From contig CM049313.1 of assembly GCA_026874595.1 (NCBI GenBank), forward strand, positions 75,078,659 through 75,142,658: a stretch of DNA of 64,000 nt. Direction: 5' to 3'. Positions within the stretch are counted from its first letter, which is position 1, and every line of letters starts with the position of its first letter. Positions 13,619 to 25,712 of this stretch are shown here, one piece after another. The position numbers and the translations under genes were made by a program. Origin of the DNA: Sipunculus nudus (Eukaryota; Annelida; Sipuncula; Golfingiida; Sipunculidae). Below the pieces are notes generated by a model that was not told where the DNA came from, ran no database searches, and saw only the letters and a list, made by a program, of their open reading frames with translations.

Positions 13619-14215
13619 TAATACCTTGCCTTGCTTTGATTTTGTATGAGACAAATAAGAGTTTTTTTTAAAATAAGATTTCATACTGTTAGTTTTAATG
13701 AAATTTTGGACAGGTTTGAATAGAATTATGGCTGCGTCTGTGATCGTTAGATAAAGACCTTCACAGGTGTTGCCCGGCCATTTGTTGACAGGTGGGGCCT
13801 GTGACTTAGCGGTAAACGGCAGAAACCTCGTGCACGACAAGGTCGTAATATTAAACGTGCTGATACGAAGTTTGACTAGTATTGTTTTGAATAATTTCAT
13901 AATAGTATACCCAAATATTGTATAAGGGTAACATATTACAGGCTTTTATTGATTTTTTTGCCATTGAAAACTTGAATGAATATCCCCAACGATCGCCAAA
14001 CTGTCGGAGTTTTTCGGCACCCCTTCTGTTGGAGCATATAATTTGCTAAAGTTTGAGCTAGTCGGCAAATCAGAGATCCCAAGTCAAGAAATTATAGGTT
14101 TTATAATATAGACCCTTGTTATCAGATTAGTTAAATCTGTCAGGGTCATGCAAAAGATGAGTGATCATTTTGAATGTAAAGTTAAAACAATGGGCCATTG
14201 TGTATTAAACGGCAA

Positions 14216-14241
14216 CTGGCTATACCAAAGGGTATAGCCAG
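14216..14241. repeat. Perfect 11-bp hairpin
   Basis: CTGGCTATACC and GGTATAGCCAG separated by AAAG, about 790 bp before the CNTLN start. Function unknown; it could be a remnant of a foldback element. Confidence 0.85.
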
Positions 14242-15015
14242 GCGCTTCAATTGCTATTAGTGTAGATTTCAGTTAAATTTGTTACTTTTCTGAGTCTTTT
14301 CCTTATAACTATTACTTATTTTACCTTTCCTAGCCTTTTTATCACACTTTATGGCCCATCTCCTCATTATAAATATTATATTGCATTTTGTGTTACAAGA
14401 GTTTCGATGTCAGCAACATGCATGGGTGAGGGAGCACTGATGGTCCATAAATTTTGATGTCCTTGAAAATACTTTTCAGGTGCTTGAAAAGTGCTTGAAA
14501 TTTTTCTCGTGATAAGTCTATGAACCCTGTTCAAGGTTTCACTTTCCAGCTAATCTTTATAGTAACCATTGAGATCACCAATATATATCTTTTTTAACAA
14601 TGAGTGTGGCTATAGTCCTGTTATGCAAAACTAAATGTTTTAAATATTTGTATTACAGCCCCAAAGGTGGGCATTTACCCTGTAAATTTTGGTCTGAATT
14701 GAATAAAGTGGTTCATATAATTAAATGATAATTGGCATTTAGCAAGAGGACAAAAAAAGCCTTACATATTACACATAATACAGTTGTTTTGAATTAGTTG
14801 GGACATAAATGGTTACTGTTCAGCATGTCTGATAATACTGGCACTTACACTCGAGAAAATAAGATATAATTGTTGTCTCCATCAGCTCTTTTAAATTCTA
14901 CTTTAAAAATGAATGTGATTTATAAAATATTTATAAAATAAATATGCTTTGATTAAAATGCTTTAATTAAATATAAGCTTCTCTCCAATGAAATGTACAA
15001 TATTATGTTGTAGTA

Positions 15016-15030
15016 ATGGCTGACAGCTGA
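15016..15030 (+). promoter_or_regulatory. Upstream mini-ORF abutting the CNTLN start
   Basis: ATG GCT GAC AGC TGA is a four-codon upstream ORF. Its stop ends one base before the proposed CNTLN ATG at 15032, in a different frame. Termination so close to the main start could lower or gate initiation. This applies only if the transcript begins upstream of 15016, which cannot be seen here. Confidence 0.35.
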
Positions 15031-15031
15031 T

Positions 15032-15101
15032 ATGTCCAGTGGTTGTTCAAAACGACCTGTTATCATGTCGCTGTCACAACCATGGGCCAAAGGAGTGGCA
15101 G
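15032..15101 (+). CDS. CNTLN: CNTLN exon 1 (start codon)
   Basis: Codons 1-23 plus one base, starting MSSGCSKRPVIMSL and ending before GTTAGT. I chose this start because the frame is closed upstream by TAA at 15014-15016. The single trailing G also pairs exactly with the two leading bases of exon 2 to make Asp. The N-terminus is not conserved in the family, so the call rests on ATG, phase and donor. A second in-frame ATG lies at residue 12. Confidence 0.62.
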
Positions 15102-18100
15102 GTTAGTGATAACAAATATGAAATGCTGTAGTTTTCCCCACAATTGGCCATAAAATTATATTGTTTCATGAAATAATATTCCAAATTAATCCACATAATT
15201 TAAACACATGCAGATTCAGTAGTTGTTGTCTTTTATTTTGAACTTTTCTGTAGTCAGAGTAATGGAAATTTAATGTAAATTAGGTTCATTTCAGTCATTT
15301 GACTGTGTGTGAAGGTGCACACATAAAATACTTTAAAATGTCATAAGATGTCATATCCTGCTGGTATATATTGTATTCTAAATATCCTTTTGATTCATGC
15401 ATTATATTTCAGTATCTAAATTCCACATAATGAAAACTGAACTGTGTTAATCTTGCAATTTTACCTATCCTGATGTTTTTTAATATTTCCCATTTTTTTT
15501 ATGTTAATGTATATTTTAGATGATGCCTTGAGGTCAGAATTGAGTAGGCTAAGAGCAGAGAACCAGTCTTTGGTTGAGGAACTTGCACAAACTCAGGTGA
15601 TTTTCATGGATTGTTTAATCTGTTTAATTGAGTCATCACACAGTGTTAGAGTTTAAGTTGGAATACTCTCTGCAGAGAATATAAATTTTAAAAGATCCTG
15701 ATAGTTTGAACGATCAGGTTGCTGTCTTTTTGTTTAATTAATGCTGCATGCACTTGCATATTGATAAAATAATTGAAGTCACTCAGTACTGTATAATAAG
15801 TACACAATTAAAAGTAACTGCATAATCTTTATTTATTAAGAGTGGCATGATATTAATATTATGAGATCAGTGGATATAAGTTTGCCTGGCTGAAATGGTG
15901 TCCATTCATATATTACGTTTTTTTGTCATATGAACCATTGAACTACTGTACTGAAACTGGATATTAAGCTCTGCTTCTATATTTGAATGAGTAAACAGTA
16001 GTTAATCTGTGTGCACATCTAGCTATAAAAAAATTTGTTTTGTTTTGTTGAATTTCAGTCAGATATATGTGACATGTAGATAATGGATCAGTCTCATCAC
16101 TAAATGCATAACATATTTATATTTTTATGTTTCAGTCTGACAAGGAATTTGTATGGTCACTATGGAAACGCTTGCAGGTAGCATCCCCAGATATAACACA
16201 GGCAATAGGAGCTGTTGTACAGAGGTAGTTTTACTTCATTACTATGACTACTGTACTCATTTCAGTGGAGGATACTTTAAAAACATCTCTTCAAACATAA
16301 GGCTCAAGATATGATATTACTCTATATATTTGTCTATATTATATAATCTGAAATTGATCCTTTATAGATTAGTATGAGACTTAAAAGAGTATTTTATGTG
16401 AATAGCAGGTAGTTATCTGAAGAATTCATTTATTTCATTTTGTGTTCATAAGTTTTGCACTTTTTCTAAAATATAATTTAATTTGGATTATCATCAACAT
16501 TTACTTCTCCTGATAAATCAGCCTAGATATCAGGTTTTGTCACTGGCAGATTGGTTTGAGATCCTTGATGTGTTATGTACTAGTATTATGTAATATTTTA
16601 ATGAATTGCTTTCATTATATTTGTTAAAATCTAGACATTTGAATATTGAGGTATCTGTCTCTGATTTTGTAATGTGAAAAAAGCCTCATTAGTTAACTAA
16701 TGTGCCATGTTTTATGTTTAGGGAGAAGGAGAAAAGTGAACTGAAGGACAGGAAGGTTCTGGAGATATTACAGTCTAAAGATGACAAGATCTATGACTTA
16801 CAGCAGACCATCTCATCTCAGTCTAAAGAGATCAGTGACTTACTGGCCAGGTACTGTGCGGTCCTCATGATTGTGATTTTAAGTTATTTCGCAGAGGATG
16901 AGACATATATTATATCAGCATTTAAGCAAAAGATGAATGCATATTTGAGTCACAATTTTGCTCTTTCCTATTTGGATAGTGATAAAATTGTTGAAATGTA
17001 CAAAAAAAAGGACACCAGAAACAGAACGTCTGATAACACTGCAGATACTATTCTTAGAGCTTAAATGTATTATAATAACTACATTTTCCATGTGAAGTTG
17101 TATAAATTTTCAGAAAAATCCAGAGAAGATCACTGAAGTCTGTTCTCAGGCATGTTTTGTTAATGTTAACAGATGTGCTGTTCTGGGAGACTTTCATTTA
17201 TGGCAACACATGTTAGCAGGCAGAGCCTAAGACCAACTTTTTTGTCACCCTTGTATAGTTACTACCCTAAAATTCATTTTAATTTGGGCATGTGTATTTT
17301 TTATGGAAATGTGCTTCACTTCTTAAAAAAATCTTGTAACAACATCACTGTTGTTAAAAATGTTAGAGATACTGCTTGCTGCCTTTTAAAATTCTAATCA
17401 TGGCATGCAGTATTCACCATGTTTGCCCGTTTTTCTGGTTTAAGGCAGGAACAAAAACAGCAGTACTTTATAACAACAAATGTACTTGTGAAGTTAATAA
17501 TATCCTTGTTGTGATTCTATTTCAGCAAAACCATAGCTAAGAATGAAGTACTGTCATACAAGGATGAGAGCCAGAGACTGCAGGATAAGGTGGAGATGCT
17601 GAGTGAAAAGGTAGAGAGTAAAATGTGACATATTTTTACAGCTTAAATCCCTCCTGCTCCCCCCCCCCCCCAAATATCCTTTGAGGAGTTGTGGACCTTT
17701 TCTATTGTATTAGTTACTTGTTGTTAATGGGGAAACCCCCTTTCAACCCCCCTCCTCCCTTAAATGCTTGATTCACTACTGCATATTAAATACTGCTCAG
17801 AAAGCAATATTAAATCTCTTTAACTCTCACTGTAGTTAAGAATGGTTCTATCCTCTGATATAACCCAAGTACATATAGTCATTTTCTTCAGATTTACCTG
17901 TAACTGAGTCTGCCATCTCATGGTCTCTTTTTCACGTAGGGATCCTGTGTCTCCCTCAAAAGATTGTTGACATTGTCATTATTTCCTGCAGACTTTATCA
18001 TGAATGTTATACTGCTTATAACTTGTTTTTCTGTAATTTAGTAATATTAATTCCCATGAGGCTCTATGCATAACTCTGCATGATGCAAAGGGTAAACATA

Positions 18101-21100
18101 CTGTGGTTGGCTTCATATTTGCAGGTTGAAATTTAGCAATTTTCTATTTTTCATTGTTTCACAAAGGTTCCATTGTCACAATCTCACAAAACAAAAGACT
18201 TATACACAGAATTTAACCATTGTTATGTGAATTAATTATTTCAAATATCACAAAAACTTATGTAAAAAACATTTTTCGTAAATAGCACACAATTTGAAAA
18301 AAACTGATATCATTTAAATTATCAATCTTTGAACATAAACAATCTGTTTTAAGTCATAATGTCAACCTATTACTTTTTAAGTTTGCCTCCATCAATGGGA
18401 CCTCTTATTCACAAATATAACACCATCACGAACAAAAAGGCAACAACAGTGTGGTCATAGGAGATCATACTACAGTGTATTATGGATTGATTATAGTAAT
18501 TTGTCAAAGATCCAAATGCTGAATATCTTGAATTTCTAAGTTGGGAGATTTTGATATTCAGATATTTTTATACTAATCAAGTTCACTTATGTATTGGAAT
18601 TCATTTCTGAATGATTGATTAACCCTAGTGATTATTGGTCAGTTTGTGCTCAAATGTGTTTCCTTTTCCTGTCATGTACCACATACTGAGTCTCAGCTTC
18701 AGTGTTATCTCATCTACAGATTAAGAGTATGGAGAAGCATGAGAAGAACATGAATGAGCTGCACCAGCAGGTGGTCCAGGGCTTCCAAAAGGATAAGAAA
18801 GGTCAGTCCAGCACACAGGATTGTATTTAATGTCACATGGTCTCGCTGACATTTTTGTATTTCATTTATAAATGGCGTTATGTTTTGACCTTTTCTGGAC
18901 TCTAATTTTAAACTCTCTGTCTTGAGAATATTTTTACATGGAAACAACAAAACCAACAGCAAGAAAAGGTGATGTATTTACTCCGTATTTCACTATTCTG
19001 AATAATTTTTAGCTCAGCTGACTGAAAGTCATCTGAGCTATAGCGATCACTCTTTGTCCGTCGTCCGTCTGTCCGTCTGTCTGTCTGTCCGTCTGTCCGT
19101 CTGTCCGTCCGTTAACCAGGCACAAATCGTAACCGCTGGACCTAGAACCTTGTAACTTGGCATTCTGAGAGGTCCATGAAAAATCTCCTTGGAAACCAGA
19201 AATTAGGTTTCTGTTACCCATATCCTTCGAGCTATGGGGCCCCAAAGTACCCCCCAGAAAAGTCCAAAATTTCATACAAAAACTTCAATATCTCATTAAC
19301 TACTTGACTGATGGTCATGATTTTTGGCATACATATTGATCATGAGAGGTTCCATCAGTTCCTGAAGACTGGTGGCGCCACCTGTATTGTTTGATTTTTT
19401 ACGATTTTTTCCTCTGTTTTTGAGACCTTTAAGGATGCTGTCATCTGTTAACGTGGCACAAATCATAACGACTAGACCTAGAATCTTCATTCACGACACA
19501 CTGAGAGACCTAAGAAAAGTCTCCATGGAAACCAGAAATTAGGTCTCTGTTACCCATTTTCTTCGAGCTATGGAGCCCTAAAGTACCCCCAAGAAAAGTA
19601 AAAAATTTCATACAAAAACTTCAATATCTCATTAACTACTTGAATGATGGTCATGATTTGTGGCATAACTATTGATCATGAGATGTGTCATCTGTTCCTG
19701 CAGACTGGTGGCACCACCTGTATCGTTCGATTTTTTACGATTTTTTCCTCTATTTTTGAGACCTTTAAGGATGCTGTCATCTGTTAGCATGGCACAAATC
19801 GTAACGACTTGACCTAAAATCTTCATTCTCAACACACTAAAAGACCTATGGAAAGTCTCCATGGAAACCAGAAATTAGGTCTCTGTTGCCCATATCCTTT
19901 GAGCTATGGGGCCCCAAAGTACCCCCCCCCCAGAGTAGTCAAAAATTTCATACAAAAACTTCAATATCTCAATAACTACATCACTGATGTTCATGATTTT
20001 TGGCATACATATTGATTATGAGATGTTCCATCAGTTCCTGCAGACTGGTGGCGCCACCTTAATTGTTTGATTTTTTTACGATTTCTTCCTCTATTTTTGA
20101 GACCTTTAAGGATGCTGTCATCTGTTAGGATGGCACAAATCGTAATGACTGGACCTAGAATCTTCATTCTCAATACACTGAGAGACCTATGAAAAGTCTC
20201 CATGGAAACCAGAAATTAGGTCTCTGTTACCCATATCCTTCGAGCTATGGGGCCCCAAAGTACCCCTCAGAGTAGTCAAAAATTTCATACAAAAACTTCA
20301 ATATCTCATTAACTAAATCACTGATGGTCATGATTTGTGGCATAACTATTGATCAAGAAGTGTTCCATCAGTTCCTGCAGACTGGTGGCACAACCTGTAT
20401 TTGTTCGGGGTTTTTTTTACGAATGTTTTATCTATTTTTGAGACCTTTAAAGATATGAACATCTGTTAACAGGGCACAAATCATAAAAACTGGACCTAGA
20501 ATCTTCATTCTTGACACACAGGGAGACCCATGAAAATTCTCCATGGAAACCTGAAATTAGGTCTCTGTTACCCATATTCTTTAGGCTGTATGGCTCCAAA
20601 ATACCCCCCAGAATAATGGAAAATTTGATACAAAAAGTGCAGTATCTCAATAACTACAACACTGATGGTCATGATTTTTGCATACATATTGATCATGAGC
20701 TGTTCAATCAGTTTCTGCAGAGAGGGTGCGCCACCTCTATTTTTTTCAAATTTTTACTAATTTTTTTTCTCTTTTTTCGAGACCTTTGAAGATGTGGTTA
20801 TCTATCAAGAGGGTACAAATTGCAACAACTGGACCTAGAAACTTCATTCTTGTCATGCAAGGAGGCCCATGAAGAGTGCCTGTGGAAACATGAAATTAGG
20901 TCTCTGTTACCCATATCCTTCAAGCTATAGGACTCTGAAGTATCCCTCAGAATAATGGACAATTTGATACAAAAGCTGAAGTATCTGAACAACTAATATG
21001 GAGATCATCATGATTCTTTGCATGGATATTGACCATTAAGTGTTTTTAGCTCAGCTGACTGTAAGTCATCTGAAGTATCCCTCAGAATAATGGACAATTT

Positions 21101-24100
21101 GATACAAAAGCTCAAGTATCTAAACAACTATTGCAGTGATCACCATGATTCTTTGCATGGATATTGATCATGAAATGTGTCATCAGTTTCTGCAGTATGG
21201 TAGGGCCACCTGTATTTTTTTTATTTTTACGAATTTTTTTCTCTATTTTTGATACCTCATAAGATGCGGTCATCTGTTAGCATGGCACAAAACGTAACAA
21301 CTGGACCTAGAATCTTCTCTCTTGACATGCTGAGAGGCCAATGAAAAGTTTCCTTAAAAACTTGAAATTAGGTCTCTGTTACCCATAACCTCTGAGCTAT
21401 GGGGCTCCGAAGTACCCCCCAGAATAATGGAAAATTTGATACAAAAGCTCAAGTATCTAGACAATTATTATATTGATCACCATGATTCTTTGCATGGATA
21501 TTGATCATGAAATGTTTCATCAGTTTCTGCATTCTGGTGGCGCCACCTATATTTTTTCAATTTTTAGCTCAGCTGACTGAAAGTCAGCTGAGCTGTAGGG
21601 ATCACCTTTTGTCCGTCGTCCGTCTGGCCATCCAGGCTTCCGTCTGTTAACAGGGCACAAATCGTAATTGCTAGACCGGGAATCTTCTTACTTGAAATCC
21701 TGGGAGGTCTATGGAAATTCTTCTTGTAAACCTGAAATTAGGTCACTGTGACCTATATTCTTTGAGCTATGGGGTTCTGAAGTACCCCCCAGAATAATGC
21801 AAAATTTAATACAAAAGCTCAAGTATCTGAACAACTTATGCATTAATCACCATGTTTTTTTGCATGGATATTGATCATGGAGTGTTTCATCAATTTCTGG
21901 AGATTGGTGGCGCCACCTATATTTTTTTTATTTTAAAAAATTTTTTTTCTCTACTTTTGTGATCTTTAAACATTTGTTCATCTGTAAACAGGGCACAAAT
22001 CATAATGACTGGACCTAGAATCTTCTGTCCTCACCTCCAGGGAAGCCCTTAAAAGGTCTACATGGAAACCCGAAATAAGGTCCCTGTTACCCATATTCTG
22101 TGAGCTATGGGGCTCTGAAGTTCCCCCAGAATAAAGATTTGGTCATATATTAACAGGGCACAAATCATAATGACTGGACCTAGAATCTTCTGTCCTCACC
22201 TCCAGGGAAGCCCATAAAAGGTCTACATGGAAACCCGAAATAAGGTCCCTGTTACCCATATCCTTCATGCTCTGGGGCATGTACTCCCCAGAATAAAGAT
22301 TTGGTCATCTGTTAACAGAGCACAAATTATAATGACTTGACCTAGAATCCCCTAAAAAGTCTCCTTGTGCACCTGAAATTACATCTCTGTTACCCATATC
22401 CTTCATCCTATGCGGCTTTGAAATACCCCCCAGAATAAACATTTGGATTTGTTAACAGGGCACAAATCATAATAACTGGACCTAGAATTTTATTTTTTGA
22501 CATGCTGGGAGACCCCTGAAAAGTCATCTTGTAAACCTTGTAAAATAGGTGTCTGTTACCCATATCCTTCATGCTACAGAGCTCCATAGTACCCCAATGA
22601 GTATTGGATGATTTTATACAAAAGGTCAAGTTTGGAAAAAGTATTTCATTCAAATTTGACATTCAGATGATAAAATTACTTTTGTCAATGTCTTCCTGGT
22701 CAGCTGAGCGTCATGACCCCTGGGTCACTTGTTAATTCATGTGTCTTGGAAGTCAAAATGCGACACTCACTTTAGCTCAAATCAGCAAAAGGCAGCATTC
22801 TGTTGATTGGTGCCAGATCTGAAAGGACCAGCAAAACTTTACCTATGCTATCTAAGTTTAAACCATGAATTTTGCTCATAGCCTCTTAAAACATATGACT
22901 TGGCCATATTGCATATGTCAGTCATTTTCTCAATTGTTCTGGATTACAGAACTTCAAGAGAAAGTTGATGAGTACAGAGAGAAACTGGACGGTATCATGA
23001 TGGATAAAGACAATCTGACCTCAGACTCCTCCAAGCTCAACACAAGGATTGAGGTTAGTTTGTATTGATTTACAGGTATTTTAGCTTAGCTAAATTGATC
23101 TGCTTGGATTCAGATATCCCCTCATAAGTTTGCAGAACTCTGCATCCCCATTACTATCAGGCAAAGAGCTGAAATAGTGTGTACGCTTGTCATCAGTTGA
23201 GTTTTAGATTTCTGACATTTTTAATGGTATTTCTTTGTGAATATATTATGGATTGTGAAGTGCCAAGGATTAAATATCCGCTTGATGTACTGTAACATAG
23301 ATATGACCCTTGTGTTGACATGGATAATTAGGTTTTCTTTTAGGGAATTTTTTCTTCAGGCCATTTAGAATAGCCCCTCTGTCAGATTTCTACTGTATAT
23401 TTCTTTACATTAAGTTTTGACTTTTCCTCCTTTTTGCAATATATGTGTTAATAATCAGTTGTTAACAGTCACAGCATCTCTCTCATTAATAATATGCTTA
23501 AATATCCCTTAGGTCTTAGAGATGGATTTGGCTGAAACAGGAAAGAAATATGAGGAACTCAGAGAAGAGGTAAGATGTCATGAGAGAAATACACAGTGAT
23601 AGATAAAAGATAGACTATAGGTCATGAAAGATACAGTTAAGAGAATCCTTACTGTTGCTTGTATTTAACATAATTGATTTATAAGTTTAAAATTAAAAGA
23701 CATTTCCTTCTTTTAATGGTACATGATAGCCCTATAATGTTGATAATCATTATCAGAGCCCTGCTTCAAGAGCAGTGCCGTATAGTGACTACCTTTGTCC
23801 ATCCATTGATTCATACTTCGGCACATTCTTCAGTGACTCATTCAGTATCGCAAAGAGAATACTTCTGATCTTTCTCAAAATGAGGGATGATTGGTGCCTA
23901 AGAGGACTCCAGCTCTGTTGAATTACTGACCTGCCAAAAATGCAATATGTCCACAATAGCATGGTCTGTGATTTTTTTTTGCACACAGTTTCAGAGAGAC
24001 ACTACATCTATATCCCTCAATATCAGAAGTATGGTTTGTGCCCATGAGGGCTCTAGCCCTATCAAAGTACCACCCATGACAGGATGGGCAACATTGAATT

Positions 24101-25676
24101 TCAGAACCATCCAAAGTACTGTATGGCTGCTAGTGAATGATCTTGTAATTCCTTTCAGTAATCCATTGAGATATTGCTGTGATATTTTTAAAAGACTGAT
24201 CTTTAGATTATTTGTGGTGATAAATTTCTGATCAATCTCACATCTAGCGTGGCCACATCTCTGCAAATTGAGGAACAGGGCATTGTAGTTCCCTAATTGA
24301 GGATCTTTGGGTCCCAGTCATTTCCAGTTCTTGCTAAAAATATACCTTATAAATGTAAAAAGAATTTGACATTTTAATTTGATTGTTTTGCTGGCAAAGG
24401 TAATAATCTCCACAGATCTGCTCTAGTTAAAGTCCAATATTTTATCACTAATAGAGTTACTTTTTCTTTCTCTTTAGAAATCTCTAAGGTAAAAAGATAA
24501 TTTTAATCAAAAAAGAGAACACAAATGAAAATGGATAACCTCTTAAAATTTGAAAATAGAAGTAGGATATGGCGATGAATTAGCATATTGTGTCTGTGTT
24601 GTGATAGCATGAGGAAGCCAAGGGGCTGCTGAAGAAGTATGAGAAAGAGCTGTCCCAGAGCCAGCAGGATCATAAACACAAGGAGCAAGAACTAGAATCA
24701 GTCAGGTATGTATCTCATAATGATGCTGAATTCTGGCTGTTGCATAAATATTTAGGGTTAGGGTCTAGGGTCTTTTACAGCAAGATAATGGTTGGCTTGA
24801 ACATCAACCTGATGTTCAAATGACCACAACTACAGTTACATGAGACAGGTTTTGCTAATAATGCTTATTGGATATAATAGTTTTAGACTGTAGTTTATAA
24901 AATGGGGTAAAAATAGGCTTTGACCAGTATTTATTTCATATTTTTGAAGCAGTTTATTATGTGTCAAATCAAGATTAATTTAGATTTACATGTTACACCT
25001 TGGACCTTTCCTGATCCTTTTCAGTTAATAGCACAGGCCCTATTTCCTGAATCATGAGTATGACCTTACAGTCAGATATTGTTCATACAATCAGCACTCT
25101 GATGAATCAATACATATCAATGTTTACATCACATTTTATCTTTATCACCTTAAACAGACAGGAGCTGTCAGACCTATGGCAGAATCACCACCAGACAGTA
25201 AGTCATGCTGGGCAGCAGGCAGATCTGATCAAACAGCTACAGAGTCTACAGAAAGACACGCAGCAGATCATGAGGAACCAGGAGGACGCGTACAGCATCG
25301 AGACAGCCTCCATACAGAACCTGGTGGATGACCTGAAGATACGGTACACAGCCCTGGAGACAGATAAAGTACAGTTAGAGCAGGAGCTAGAACAGCAGAA
25401 TGAGGTCATTGCCAATCTGCAGCAGCAGCTCGAAACAGCTCGGGCAGCACCTGCTGAACTGTCATCTACTGATAAGGTAGCTATGTATTTAAGTTTTACT
25501 TCTATATGGATTTAAGCCCTGCACAAATAAAGGAGAAGATATATGTGTTTCAGCAATAAATTTTGGTCTTTTGCAATAAAGCAACCATTTTTATCTCTTA
25601 ATTGAAACAGGTATGCATGAGTCACAGTTGTAACTATTATGATGTCAGAATTATAACATAATTTTATATAAATTCA

Positions 25677-25712
<36 letters not shown>

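Larger units (their letters stand above)
13621..15031. other. Upstream region of CNTLN
   Basis: No gene seen. 13730-13880 is CpG-richer than its surroundings. A perfect hairpin lies at 14216-14241. The last 150 bases before exon 1 are AT-rich. I could not place a TATA box or initiator with confidence, so the promoter is not called. Confidence 0.5.

Noticed and set aside
13583-13900. 105-codon minus-strand frame
   Set aside because: It overlaps the end of a transposon, has no recognisable domain and no splice or promoter support.
16702-17064. 120-codon ORF starting MPCFMF
   Set aside because: It is exon 4 with intron read at both ends; the AG/GT sites and phases support the shorter exon.
23750-24310. 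Possible further transposon between GAGCCCTG and CAGGGC in intron 8
   Set aside because: The ends match over too few bases and no target duplication was found.
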